Positions 55,240-63,656 of a stretch of DNA of 64,000 bases are shown one piece after another. A model generated the notes under the pieces. That model made no database searches, was not told the origin of the DNA, and saw nothing but the letters and a program-made list of their open reading frames with translations. Both the position numbers and the translations under genes were made by a program. Within the stretch, counting starts at the first letter, position 1. Each line of letters begins with the position of its first letter. Source of the stretch: Ancylomarina longa (lineage in GTDB: Bacteria; Bacteroidota; Bacteroidia; Bacteroidales; Marinifilaceae); the NCBI RefSeq assembly GCF_003996985.1, contig NZ_RJJX01000003.1, positions 86,646 through 150,645 of the forward strand, read 5' to 3'.

Positions 55240-56836
55240 AAGGTTGTTTGGTTACAACAGGAATTTCATCAAAGTTTTCCAGGGTAGGAGGGCTGGCAAT
55301 AGACCATTCTAAAGTCTTGCCTTTCCAGGGATCAGCCTCTGCAATTTCTCCTTTCCTTGCGGATCGGATCAAATTTGTGATAATAATAATTAGACCAGCA
55401 ATCATTAACATGGCGCCGAAAGAGGATACGATATTAGGACCATGGAATTCTTCCACATAATCGTAATATCTGCGAGGCATACCAATCATACCCAAATAAA
55501 ACATAGGTAAGTAGAGTGTATTGAAACCGGTAAAGAATATGGCTAATCCGATATTTGCCCAACCTTTATCGTACATTCTGCCAAACATCTTGGGATACCA
55601 GTAATGCAAAGCACCAAAAAAAGCAAATCCTGTTCCGCCAAATACAATAAAATGGAAGTGTGCCACAACAAATGCCGTATCATGTAAATGGACATTTGCA
55701 GAAAGAGCACCTAATACCATTCCTGATAAACCTCCAATCATAAAAACGAACAGAAAGCAGAGTGCCCACAAGAATGGCGTTTGAATATCGATGGATGCTT
55801 TATGCAATGTTGCTACCCAATTAAATATTTTGATAGCACTAGGTATTGCAACCAAAAAGGTTAGGATTGAAAAAGTATAAAGTGCAGTTCCGCTCATTCC
55901 TGAAGTAAACATGTGATGTCCCCAAACAAAATAACCAACGAATGCGATCGCAAGAGTAGAAACTACAATCGCTTTATAGCCAAAAATGGTTTTACGGGCA
56001 AATGTTGGTATAATCTCAGAAATGACTCCCATTGCCGGTAAAATCATGATGTAAACTGCCGGATGGGAATAAATCCAGAAAAGGTGCTGGTATAAAATAG
56101 GATCACCGCCTAAAGCAGGATCGAAAAATCCAATTTGCAAGGTTCTTTCCAGTACGATCATCAGTAAGGTAACTCCAACAATAGGGGTTGCTAACACCTG
56201 AATCCAGGCAGTACCATATAAGGCCCAGGGGAATAGAGGCATTTTCATCCATGCCATTCCCGGAGCACGCATTCTGTGAATGGTAACGATAAAATTTAAT
56301 CCTGTTGCTATGGAGGAGAATCCCAGAATGAAAGCCCCTGTGACAGCTGGTAGCATATTGGTACCAGTTCGGAAACTATAGGGAGCGTAAAAGGTCCAGC
56401 CGGTATCTGGAGGTCCATCACCAATAAATTGTGAAGAAAGTACAACTAGAGCACCTAAAATGTAGATCCACCAGGAAAGGAGATTTAATTTTGGGAATGC
56501 CACATCTTTTGCTCCAATCATGATGGGAAGAAAGAAATTACCAAATACTGCTGGCAAACCCGGAACTACAATTAAAAAAATCATGGTGATTCCATGCAGC
56601 GTAAAAAAGCTGTTATAAGTTTGGGCATCCATAATGGTCTTGCCCGGAGCAATTAATTCAATTTTCATTAATAGGCCTAATGTAGCGGCCACACTAAACA
56701 GCACAAGCATACTATATAAATACAATAAACCGATTCGCTTGTGGTCTGTTGAAAAAATCCAGGCAAACAGTCCCTTAAATCTTCCTTGATATTCGAGGTA
56801 GCTTACCTGATTGTGTTGAAGAACAGTCTCAGACAT
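55226..56836 (-). CDS. coxA: Cytochrome c oxidase subunit I
   Basis: This 536-residue protein is the catalytic subunit of an aa3-type heme-copper oxidase, with twelve helices. It contains the low-spin and binuclear-centre histidine regions: FFTLHGITMIFLIV, the HPAVYIMILPAMG block with the Y-H cross-link region, and the later AHFHFIVFGGTGFAFFGA. The SHPAVY motif with tyrosine indicates the A-type family. It is downstream of the SCO gene by 13 bases. Confidence 0.94.
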   Translation of the reverse strand: MSETVLQHNQVSYLEYQGRFKGLFAWIFSTDHKRIGLLYLYSMLVLFSVAATLGLLMKIELIAPGKTIMDAQTYNSFFTLHGITMIFLIVVPGLPAVFGNFFLPIMIGAKDVAFPKLNLLSWWIYILGALVVLSSQFIGDGPPDTGWTFYAPYSFRTGTNMLPAVTGAFILGFSSIATGLNFIVTIHRMRAPGMAWMKMPLFPWALYGTAWIQVLATPIVGVTLLMIVLERTLQIGFFDPALGGDPILYQHLFWIYSHPAVYIMILPAMGVISEIIPTFARKTIFGYKAIVVSTLAIAFVGYFVWGHHMFTSGMSGTALYTFSILTFLVAIPSAIKIFNWVATLHKASIDIQTPFLWALCFLFVFMIGGLSGMVLGALSANVHLHDTAFVVAHFHFIVFGGTGFAFFGALHYWYPKMFGRMYDKGWANIGLAIFFTGFNTLYLPMFYLGMIGMPRRYYDYVEEFHGPNIVSSFGAMLMIAGLIIIITNLIRSARKGEIAEADPWKGKTLEWSIASPPTLENFDEIPVVTKQPYDYE

Positions 56837-56849
56837 AAAATGTAAGTAT

Positions 56850-57635
56850 TTAGGAATGTATTTTTTTTCTAGGTTTTCTGATGATCAGTAACAGGAATAC
56901 AATAAGCCCCATTAACAAAATAATGGCTCCTGTTATTTTTGTGATATTTAAGACATAAGCATGCCCAACAGGATCATAGGAATAACAATATTGTAAAATT
57001 TTGTTGATGGTAGGTCCTGCTTGACCTTTCGAAGCCTCTAGCATTGCCAGTTTAAATTCAAATGGCAGAAAATAAGTTCCGTTCAGATAGCGCGTGATTT
57101 TTCCTTCGGGACTGATCACGATCACAGTTGCAGCATGAGTATAATCATTGCCTGTTTTTTTATAACGAAATCCCATCATTTTTGTAGCCTCGGCAATATT
57201 TGCACTATCGGCAGTAAAAAATTGCCAACCTTCTTGTGTGTTTTGTCCGGTAATTAGGGATTTATAATTGTTTTTCTTCTTCACGGCCAGATCTGTTGTT
57301 TCAGATGGATCAAAACTGATCGTAAGTACCTGGTAATCTTTGGCAAGTTTTAAATCGCTTTTTTGAATTACATCTGCCAATCCATCCATAAGTGGACTAC
57401 AGATACCCGGGCATCTGAAATAGACAAATATTAGAGCTGTAGGCTTGTCAATCTGAGCTTTTAAGGAAACGGTTTCTCCTTTTTCGTTGATTAACTGAAT
57501 ATCGTTGGGAATGGTGTCGTTAAGATGCTCGATTACTCCAACTTCAAAATCGTAATACAGATCTTTGTTTTTTTGGGCGAAGAGAATTAAACTTTGAAAT
57601 AGAAAGGCAAGGCAAATGGCAAGTTTTAACTTCAT
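56850..57635 (-). CDS. SCO1/SenC-type copper chaperone
   Basis: SCO proteins insert copper into the CuA site of oxidase subunit II. The 261-residue protein has an N-terminal signal or anchor, a thioredoxin-like domain with the CxxxC pair in FRCPGICSPLMDGL, and the metal-binding histidine in DYTHAATVIVI. A C-terminal membrane helix is visible (about 230-250). It is the first gene of the oxidase operon. Confidence 0.88.
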   Translation of the reverse strand: MKLKLAICLAFLFQSLILFAQKNKDLYYDFEVGVIEHLNDTIPNDIQLINEKGETVSLKAQIDKPTALIFVYFRCPGICSPLMDGLADVIQKSDLKLAKDYQVLTISFDPSETTDLAVKKKNNYKSLITGQNTQEGWQFFTADSANIAEATKMMGFRYKKTGNDYTHAATVIVISPEGKITRYLNGTYFLPFEFKLAMLEASKGQAGPTINKILQYCYSYDPVGHAYVLNITKITGAIILLMGLIVFLLLIIRKPRKKIHS

Positions 57636-58127
57636 TGTAGGTCCTCCATAATTTATTTAAGGTGCTTGGGAAGAAAAGGGTAATTTGAAACCAAAGGATT
57701 CATTTTTTCCATCTCTTATAAATATAGAAAAATAATCGCATGGAGCTTATGGTTAATTGTCTTTTTTTACGATAGTTAGCTATTTAGAATTAGGTGTTAT
57801 TTTGAAAAATATAGTTCTGTTAGCTATTTTTACTGGTTCTAAACAATGTTTTTACTGATGAAAAGATTAAACAAAATATAGCTTTGTTTCGAATTTTTTG
57901 CTGGCAGTAGGTAAGGCGGTAAAAAGAAAATTAATAAGTCCAAATTAAATGTTGAGTAAAATAAGAGTGGAAAATTGGAGGTGAGCTTAGACTTCGATAA
58001 AGTCTAAGCCTGGAAGGATCACTTACACACTTTGCGGGATAATGTCGCTTTTAAACAGAAAATACTAATAAAAATGATCAGACACAGTTCCATGAATATA
58101 TCCTGAATATATCCGAAGGGTTACACC
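57636..58127. other. Intergenic region upstream of the SCO gene
   Basis: About 490 bases without a credible gene. It contains the hairpin described separately and should include the promoter of the oxidase operon, but I found no clear TAnnTTTG box on the minus strand. Confidence 0.5.
57985..58009. other. Isolated perfect hairpin
   Basis: GCTTAGACTT and AAGTCTAAGC form a 10-bp perfect stem with a 5-base loop, with no T run on either strand. It lies 350 bases upstream of the SCO gene and 120 bases left of the 21-bp array, so it could be a regulatory or processing site. Confidence 0.4.
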
Positions 58128-58128
58128 C

Positions 58129-58308
58129 AAGCTACTTTTCTGTTCCCCCAGCTTACTTTCTTGTTCCGCCGAGCTACTTTCCTGTTCCGCCAAGCTACTT
58201 TCCTGTTCCGCCAAGTTACTTTCCTGTTCCGCCGAGCTACTTTCTTGTTCCGCCAAGTTACTTTCCTGTTCCGCCGAGCTACTTTCTTGTTCCGCCAAGC
58301 TACTTTTT
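58129..58308. repeat. Tandem array of 21-bp units, eight full copies plus a partial
   Basis: Units start at 58129, 58150, 58171, 58192, 58213, 58234, 58255 and 58276, with a partial unit at 58297-58308. The unit contains GCTACTTTCCTGTTCCGCC with variants at a few positions. The array begins just 4 bases beyond the PorV/PorQ-like gene's stop codon (58313-58315). The minus-strand open frame over it (AEQESSx heptads) has only a TTG start and I do not treat it as a gene. Confidence 0.9.
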
Positions 58309-58312
58309 GCGA

Positions 58313-59377
58313 CTAATCGAAGGAATAGGCTAGTGAAATTACGTTAGAATATTTTGCAACTGACTGGTCGCCAATATCAGTAAGTGCATAATCCAGACGA
58401 ATACCTCTGTAATGGATGCCTAAACCCAAATTAGGCTGAAAAGTCCATGTTTTGCTATTATCAAAGTCGGTTTCCTGTTGCAGATGATTAATACCGGCTC
58501 TTAGAAATATCAACTGATTGTAAGATGTTTCCACACCCAGATGAGGATCAATACTTATGGGATTGCTTCGCAGTAGGACGTTTCGTTTGCCGTCAAAGGT
58601 AATATCAGTATCCAGCTCGGCCATCAAGGCAAAATGATCTGAGATTTTAAAATTTCGATTAGCAGCAAGAATCAATCTGGGAAGTGTTAATTCCGTTGAA
58701 TTCTCCGGAATCTCATTCCCCGTAACTGCAAATACATCTTCCAAATCGCTGGTATTAAAAATCCATGCATTAAAGGTACTTGTGGCATCGCGTACTACTG
58801 CTGCAAATCGCCAGTTTCCTTTGCGATAACTTGCCGCGGCATCTATTCCAAAACCATATGCCGAAGCAAATTTACCGGTATGCCGATAAATTAGTTTTAC
58901 ATTAGCACCAAGACTAAGTCCTTCGATACCGGTTTTTCGCGAATAGGAAATTAAAAAAGCATAATCGGCAGCAGAGAAGGTACTTATCCTGTCGTATCGG
59001 ATATTTCCGTCTTTATCAATTAGTTCCAGCGTATTGGGAATATCGTCCACACCATATCGAATCAGGCTTAGACCGATAGCACTCTCCGCATTTATTTTCA
59101 TGGCAAATCCCAGATAATCATAGGCAGATAATCCCCCAAAATATTCCGAATGCATAGCCGAGATATCGAATTTGTGATCTAATTCAACCAGGTTGGCTGG
59201 ATTCCAGAAGGCAGCTTCTGCATTTTTTTGCGAAGCGATGCTGGCATCCCCCATTCCAAAAGAACGTGCTCCCACACCAATGGAAAGAAATTCATTACTA
59301 TAGGTAGGAGCTGTTGTTTGTGCGAATGACGAATAAGTGATACCTATAAACAATAAGAGTGCTAAAATTCTGGGCAT
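58313..59377 (-). CDS. PorV/PorQ-family outer-membrane protein
   Basis: This 354-residue beta-barrel protein has a signal peptide ending near residue 20 (SSFAQ) and the PorV/PorQ-type start FLSIGVGARSFGMGDASIAS, a hallmark of the family, followed by NPANLVEL and aromatic-ended strands. It could be PorV (a shuttle of the type IX system) or another UPF0164-like member; the sequence alone does not decide. It is a second family member besides PorQ at 22.4 kb. It is transcribed alone. Confidence 0.75.
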   Translation of the reverse strand: MPRILALLLFIGITYSSFAQTTAPTYSNEFLSIGVGARSFGMGDASIASQKNAEAAFWNPANLVELDHKFDISAMHSEYFGGLSAYDYLGFAMKINAESAIGLSLIRYGVDDIPNTLELIDKDGNIRYDRISTFSAADYAFLISYSRKTGIEGLSLGANVKLIYRHTGKFASAYGFGIDAAASYRKGNWRFAAVVRDATSTFNAWIFNTSDLEDVFAVTGNEIPENSTELTLPRLILAANRNFKISDHFALMAELDTDITFDGKRNVLLRSNPISIDPHLGVETSYNQLIFLRAGINHLQQETDFDNSKTWTFQPNLGLGIHYRGIRLDYALTDIGDQSVAKYSNVISLAYSFD

Positions 59378-59560
59378 ACCTGTTTTTTCTGTGTAGGGTA
59401 AAAATAGTATTTTTTTGAATCTTAAGCATTCTTGTCGGAGATTCGTCTGGTTTTGTTACTGCCGATTCATTTTGTAGCGATTCATCTGTATTCAGGAACT
59501 TCAATTTTTATTAAAAGATGATTGTAGGGAAGAGGAAACAAGAGATTGAGAAAATTCCCT

Positions 59561-59569
59561 TATTTTTGT
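59561..59569 (+). promoter_or_regulatory. Candidate -7 promoter element for pssA
   Basis: TATTTTTGT matches TAnnTTTGY 24 bases before the ATG at 59593. It lies downstream of the earlier in-frame ATG at 59518, which supports 59593 as the true start. Confidence 0.5.
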
Positions 59570-59592
59570 CAGGCAAAACAAAATCAGAATTC

Positions 59593-60348
59593 ATGAGTCA
59601 GGCAAAAGGAATTATCAAACACGTACCCAACACCATCACCTGTTTAAATTTATTTTCGGGATGTACAGCTAGTTTAATGGCTTTTGAAGGCCATTTGGTA
59701 GCAGCTGCTTTTCTTATTTTACTTGCAGCAGTTTTCGATTTTTTCGATGGCCTTGCAGCACGAGCCTTAAAAGCGTATTCGCCAATGGGAAAAGAACTGG
59801 ATTCGCTGGCTGATATGGTTAGTTTTGGATTTGCTCCAGGTATGATTGCCTTTTCCTATCTAAAGGCTTCTGTTTTAGGAGATGCTTCCCTTGCTTTTAA
59901 TCCGGCAGAATTAAGTTTCTCGCAGATGGCTATCATGCTTTCCGCATTTATCATCCCTATATTCTCCGCCTTGCGTTTGGCAAAATTTAATATTGATACC
60001 CGACAAACTGCATCTTTTATAGGAGTTCCCACCCCGGCAAATGCTATGTTTTGGGCATCTTTACCATTGGTATTATTTTATGGCAATTACCCAATAATAG
60101 AGAGTTGGTTATCGAATCCTTATGTGATTATTGCAGCAATTATTATTTGTTCCTACTTATTGGTAGCTGAAATTCCGATGTTCGCACTCAAGGTTAAAAG
60201 TCTGAGTTGGAAGGAGAATCAGATTCGTTATCTGTTTTTACTTAGCTTGTTTATTTTGGCTATTTTGCTTCAGTGGCTGGTAATTCCAATGATTCTTTTT
60301 GTTTACATTCTATTCTCTTTAATAGATAATTGGATCATCCGAAAGTAA
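59593..60348 (+). CDS. pssA: CDP-diacylglycerol-serine O-phosphatidyltransferase
   Basis: PssA makes phosphatidylserine, the precursor of phosphatidylethanolamine. The 251-residue protein has about eight helices and the CDP-alcohol phosphatidyltransferase signature D-G-x2-A-R-x8-G-x3-D-x3-D in FDGLAARA through LDSLAD. The N-terminus KHVPNTITCLNLFSGC is typical of bacterial type II PssA. The ATG at 59593 is preferred; the ATG at 59518 would add 25 residues that overlap the promoter box. Confidence 0.9.
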   Translation: MSQAKGIIKHVPNTITCLNLFSGCTASLMAFEGHLVAAAFLILLAAVFDFFDGLAARALKAYSPMGKELDSLADMVSFGFAPGMIAFSYLKASVLGDASLAFNPAELSFSQMAIMLSAFIIPIFSALRLAKFNIDTRQTASFIGVPTPANAMFWASLPLVLFYGNYPIIESWLSNPYVIIAAIIICSYLLVAEIPMFALKVKSLSWKENQIRYLFLLSLFILAILLQWLVIPMILFVYILFSLIDNWIIRK

Positions 60349-60470
60349 TTTATTGCCTTAGCGCGATATTATTATCTCTTAATTTCCTGAAAATAGTATG
60401 GGCATTAATGTTTGATGCTTAGGAGCAAATCAAACCTTAATACCCAAATCGCTATATAAAACTGTGATTT

Positions 60471-61319
60471 CTATATTTTAGATGCAGATTCTGCTGTCGA
60501 AGATTTAAAATAATTTTCGAAATATCGGTAGACTAACCAAAGGATAAAAATAGCCAAACCGAAGATAAGCACTCTGTTGATTGTTCCAATTTCAAATAAA
60601 TCTGCTGTATCAGTTGTGTCAGGATATAAAAAATATATCAAAAATGCAGTGGCATTATTCAAAAAATGGATGAAGATGCATAGCCATAAAGAACGAGTTC
60701 TCCAGTATAAATAGCCAATTCCCAAAGCCACAATAAAAGCAGCTACAAATTGCCATGGATTTAAGTGCAGTATTCCAAAAAATAATGCCGACCAAATAAT
60801 AGCCTTTTTAGGATTGTAGTTTTTTAGCAATCCTTCCAATACAATCCCTCGCAGGAGAGTTTCCTCCAGGATAGGAGCGGCAACGGCAACAGTTAAAAAT
60901 CCCCAGATATTTGGTTCCATCATTTCCTTAAATAGATTTTCCAAGAACGAGGGCATGGGAACCCAGCTGGTTATTTCGCTATTTATCCAGATAAAGGAGA
61001 GGGTCATTAAAACAACCATAGGCAGGATTATAAGAGGAAAGGGCTTTAAACTAAGGAACCTTCCATTTTCAGGATTTTTTTTCCAGAAAAAACGAAGTAG
61101 CCAGATCAAAAGGATCATCGGAATGGAATAATTCATCAATAAATAAAATCCATGTTGGATATCAATTCCGGAAAGTTGGATTACACCCAATGGAATACTG
61201 TACAAAAGGGTGATTAGAATAAAATAACCCAGCATTCCCCATCCTTGTTTAATGCTAGGATATGCTAATTGTGCGGGTACTTCTTCCGCGCTGATTTCAG
61301 TCTCTATTTGCTTATTCAT
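60471..61319 (-). CDS. CPBP-family intramembrane metalloprotease
   Basis: This 282-residue membrane protein has about seven to eight helices and the CPBP (Abi/CAAX) motifs: EETLLRG (EExxxR), a later FGILHLNPW (FxxxH) and CIFIHFLNN (HxxxN/D). These residues are the probable catalytic site. Substrates in bacteria are mostly unknown. Its start overlaps the stop of the DUF3857 gene by 8 bases, so coupling is likely. Confidence 0.87.
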   Translation of the reverse strand: MNKQIETEISAEEVPAQLAYPSIKQGWGMLGYFILITLLYSIPLGVIQLSGIDIQHGFYLLMNYSIPMILLIWLLRFFWKKNPENGRFLSLKPFPLIILPMVVLMTLSFIWINSEITSWVPMPSFLENLFKEMMEPNIWGFLTVAVAAPILEETLLRGIVLEGLLKNYNPKKAIIWSALFFGILHLNPWQFVAAFIVALGIGYLYWRTRSLWLCIFIHFLNNATAFLIYFLYPDTTDTADLFEIGTINRVLIFGLAIFILWLVYRYFENYFKSSTAESASKI

Positions 61320-63249
61320 TGATACTAAGATTAGTTGTTTTTTTAATTACTATTTGGGAACGAAGCATTTTATTCATCTGTACATACAGTTCCTTTAGAT
61401 TTGAATAGTATTCTTTGGGGAATGAAGTATTGTTAAGCTTAAAAGTAGTTCTGATTTGTAAGATATTCCCGCTTAATTGAGTCATAAGTTCAAATTTCCC
61501 GCTATCGTATGGAAGTTTCACCGTCTTCGATTTTGGATAATCTTCGAAAGTGTAATTCTCAGGTAATTGAATTTTTATATGAATAGAGTTTGCTCTTTTG
61601 TAGTTGTAATCGATTCTGTACTGTCGCGTTTCGGCTACAAATGGATTCTGAATTATTTTTTCTGGGAATGGAGAAAAATAGCTAATATCTGAATCATCCT
61701 CCCAATCTATATCCATATCCATTTTTCCGGAAATCAATAAGGCTTTATCTAGTGCATTTGCATTTTGAATCTGAATGGAATCATAGTCTACACTATATCT
61801 CTCCGGATCAATTATCCTTTTCACCCAATTCTCTATTCCATCTTCACTAATTTTTTGTCTGCTATTGGCAGCATAATATCCTGTTTCCTGTACTTTCATA
61901 TTGCAAACAGGCTTTGATAAATCAGAGAAATCATAGTTCAGATATAAACTTTGTGAATTCTTGGAATATGGTTTTATTACTACCCATTGTGGTTTTGTCT
62001 TATCTAAGACATAGGCTTGATAATTTAAATCTTTCTCTGCCAATAAATCGTAGGGACGATAAGCCGAAGTCGCATCGAGAAAGAATTTCTTGTTGTACAA
62101 TTCTACTTCAGCCATCACATGATTGAACTGACTAAGAAGTGGATAGTCTTTTTGTATGAGTCCTCTATTATTTGTTCTTGCAAGTGCAGGATTACAATTA
62201 ATTCCGGCCTCGCGAAGCAGAAGAACCAGCAGGTAATTAATTTCGGAATCGCTGGCTATTTTTTCTTCCAAAACCTTTTGAGGTGATTTTTTAGGAAACA
62301 ATCGGTATTTTTCATCCCACTTGACCCTGTCTTTCACAAAATCATATATTTTTTCAATTTTTTCCCAATTATTTTCACTGCCATCCAATAGGTTTTCCAG
62401 TTGCTTTCTGGCAAATCCTCTTCTTTCCAAAAAATGGATTTTTTCCAGATACTCTTTTGCTAAATCTTTCCAGGTAGTCATCGAATCCTTATATATTAAA
62501 GAACCTCCAATGGAAGATTTATCACGAGTATAATATCCTGATAATTGAAATCGAATTTGCTCTACGTAATCCAGATAATTATTTATAAAACTCTCCTTTT
62601 TTATGGAAGGCATATTTTCTAAAACCCACTCTTTGCTGCTTATGTTACCATATTTAGCAGATAACTGATCCCCAAACATTATCAGATTGTATTTTAAGCT
62701 TTCAGGCATATTCACATGTAAAACACTATACAAAACGGGAATATCCGACTGAAAATACCAGGTATCCAGATAGGAAAAGAAGGTGGAGTTGTTGGTGTAT
62801 TTATATTCGATAATAGATCCAACCTTCACATTTGGCAAACTAAAACGTACTTCTCCATAATTTTCGTTTGCATCAACGGTGTATATAGCGTCTCTGCTAA
62901 GATCTGTAATTTCTTTCTTTCCGTTTTTATCGAAATTAATGGTATGCGCTTTCACACTGGTTATATTCTCTATTCCATCCTTTCTGTAAAACGGCAATTT
63001 TATAGTAGCATACTTCAATCCTTCCTCTTTTAAAATTTTTATCCTTACGTGATAATAGTATTTAATATTAGAATAGCTGATGTCCGTAACTCTGCTATCA
63101 TAAAGAAAGACCGCAACCGCATCCTTTTCATAAGGACATGTTTGAAGCTCCATTTCTTCTTTGGAAATCTTTCCGTATTTGAAATTTTTCGCCAACAGTG
63201 AGGAGCTGTATAGGGATAGGCATAGAATAATAATAGTTAGTTTTTTCAT
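61312..63249 (-). CDS. DUF3857/transglutaminase-like exported protein
   Basis: This 645-residue protein has a signal peptide (MKKLTIIILCLSLYSSSLLA), an N-terminal DUF3857-like beta domain (about 50-230), a transglutaminase-like region in the middle (IYDFVKDRVKWDEKYRLFPKKSPQKVLEEKIASDSEINYLLVLLLREAGI), and a C-terminal beta domain. The usual transglutaminase cysteine is replaced by serine or is absent in that segment (SDSEINYLL, where C is expected after the D), so it may be a non-enzymatic fold. The start is placed at the ATG at 63249, since the upstream start at 63279 would spoil the signal. Confidence 0.75.
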   Translation of the reverse strand: MKKLTIIILCLSLYSSSLLAKNFKYGKISKEEMELQTCPYEKDAVAVFLYDSRVTDISYSNIKYYYHVRIKILKEEGLKYATIKLPFYRKDGIENITSVKAHTINFDKNGKKEITDLSRDAIYTVDANENYGEVRFSLPNVKVGSIIEYKYTNNSTFFSYLDTWYFQSDIPVLYSVLHVNMPESLKYNLIMFGDQLSAKYGNISSKEWVLENMPSIKKESFINNYLDYVEQIRFQLSGYYTRDKSSIGGSLIYKDSMTTWKDLAKEYLEKIHFLERRGFARKQLENLLDGSENNWEKIEKIYDFVKDRVKWDEKYRLFPKKSPQKVLEEKIASDSEINYLLVLLLREAGINCNPALARTNNRGLIQKDYPLLSQFNHVMAEVELYNKKFFLDATSAYRPYDLLAEKDLNYQAYVLDKTKPQWVVIKPYSKNSQSLYLNYDFSDLSKPVCNMKVQETGYYAANSRQKISEDGIENWVKRIIDPERYSVDYDSIQIQNANALDKALLISGKMDMDIDWEDDSDISYFSPFPEKIIQNPFVAETRQYRIDYNYKRANSIHIKIQLPENYTFEDYPKSKTVKLPYDSGKFELMTQLSGNILQIRTTFKLNNTSFPKEYYSNLKELYVQMNKMLRSQIVIKKTTNLSINE

Positions 63250-63656
63250 TTTCTGTATTAAAATTAATTTTAGAGCCATTAAATTAAACAGAATAATTGA
63301 AGATACAATCGTAGTATTAACAATAGTTATATATTAAAGTAATATAGAATAATTCCCAATAAGGGATAAAACAGGACGGAAACTAATTTGCTATCTCGGT
63401 ATGGATACTTTTCAGAGACAAAAGAAGCTTTTGGCCGGACACATCTATTTCAGGATTGCTTTCGCAGAAACAAACAGAATAATTAATTGTCAGATAGGTC
63501 GGTGATAGGTCTAAATGGGATAGAAGCAGTCTCTTTTTATTTGTGGAAATTGAAATAATAAAATGAGGATAGCTGATTTTGAGGCAACTGAAAAGGACGT
63601 AAGGATAGAAGAAAATATTGTTTAAAAATGAGCTATCCCTTTAAATAGTGGAAAGT
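63250..63656. other. Intergenic region upstream of the DUF3857 gene
   Basis: About 400 bases without a credible gene. I see no clear promoter, palindrome or terminator. Confidence 0.5.

Noticed and set aside
58065-58298. 77-residue minus-strand frame of AEQESSx heptads
   Set aside because: It has a TTG start only, begins within a few bases of the neighbouring stop codon and is wholly composed of the 21-bp array. A coiled-coil protein is not excluded but unsupported.
10889-58308. Tandem arrays as CRISPR
   Set aside because: Units are contiguous with no unique spacers and no cas genes are present.
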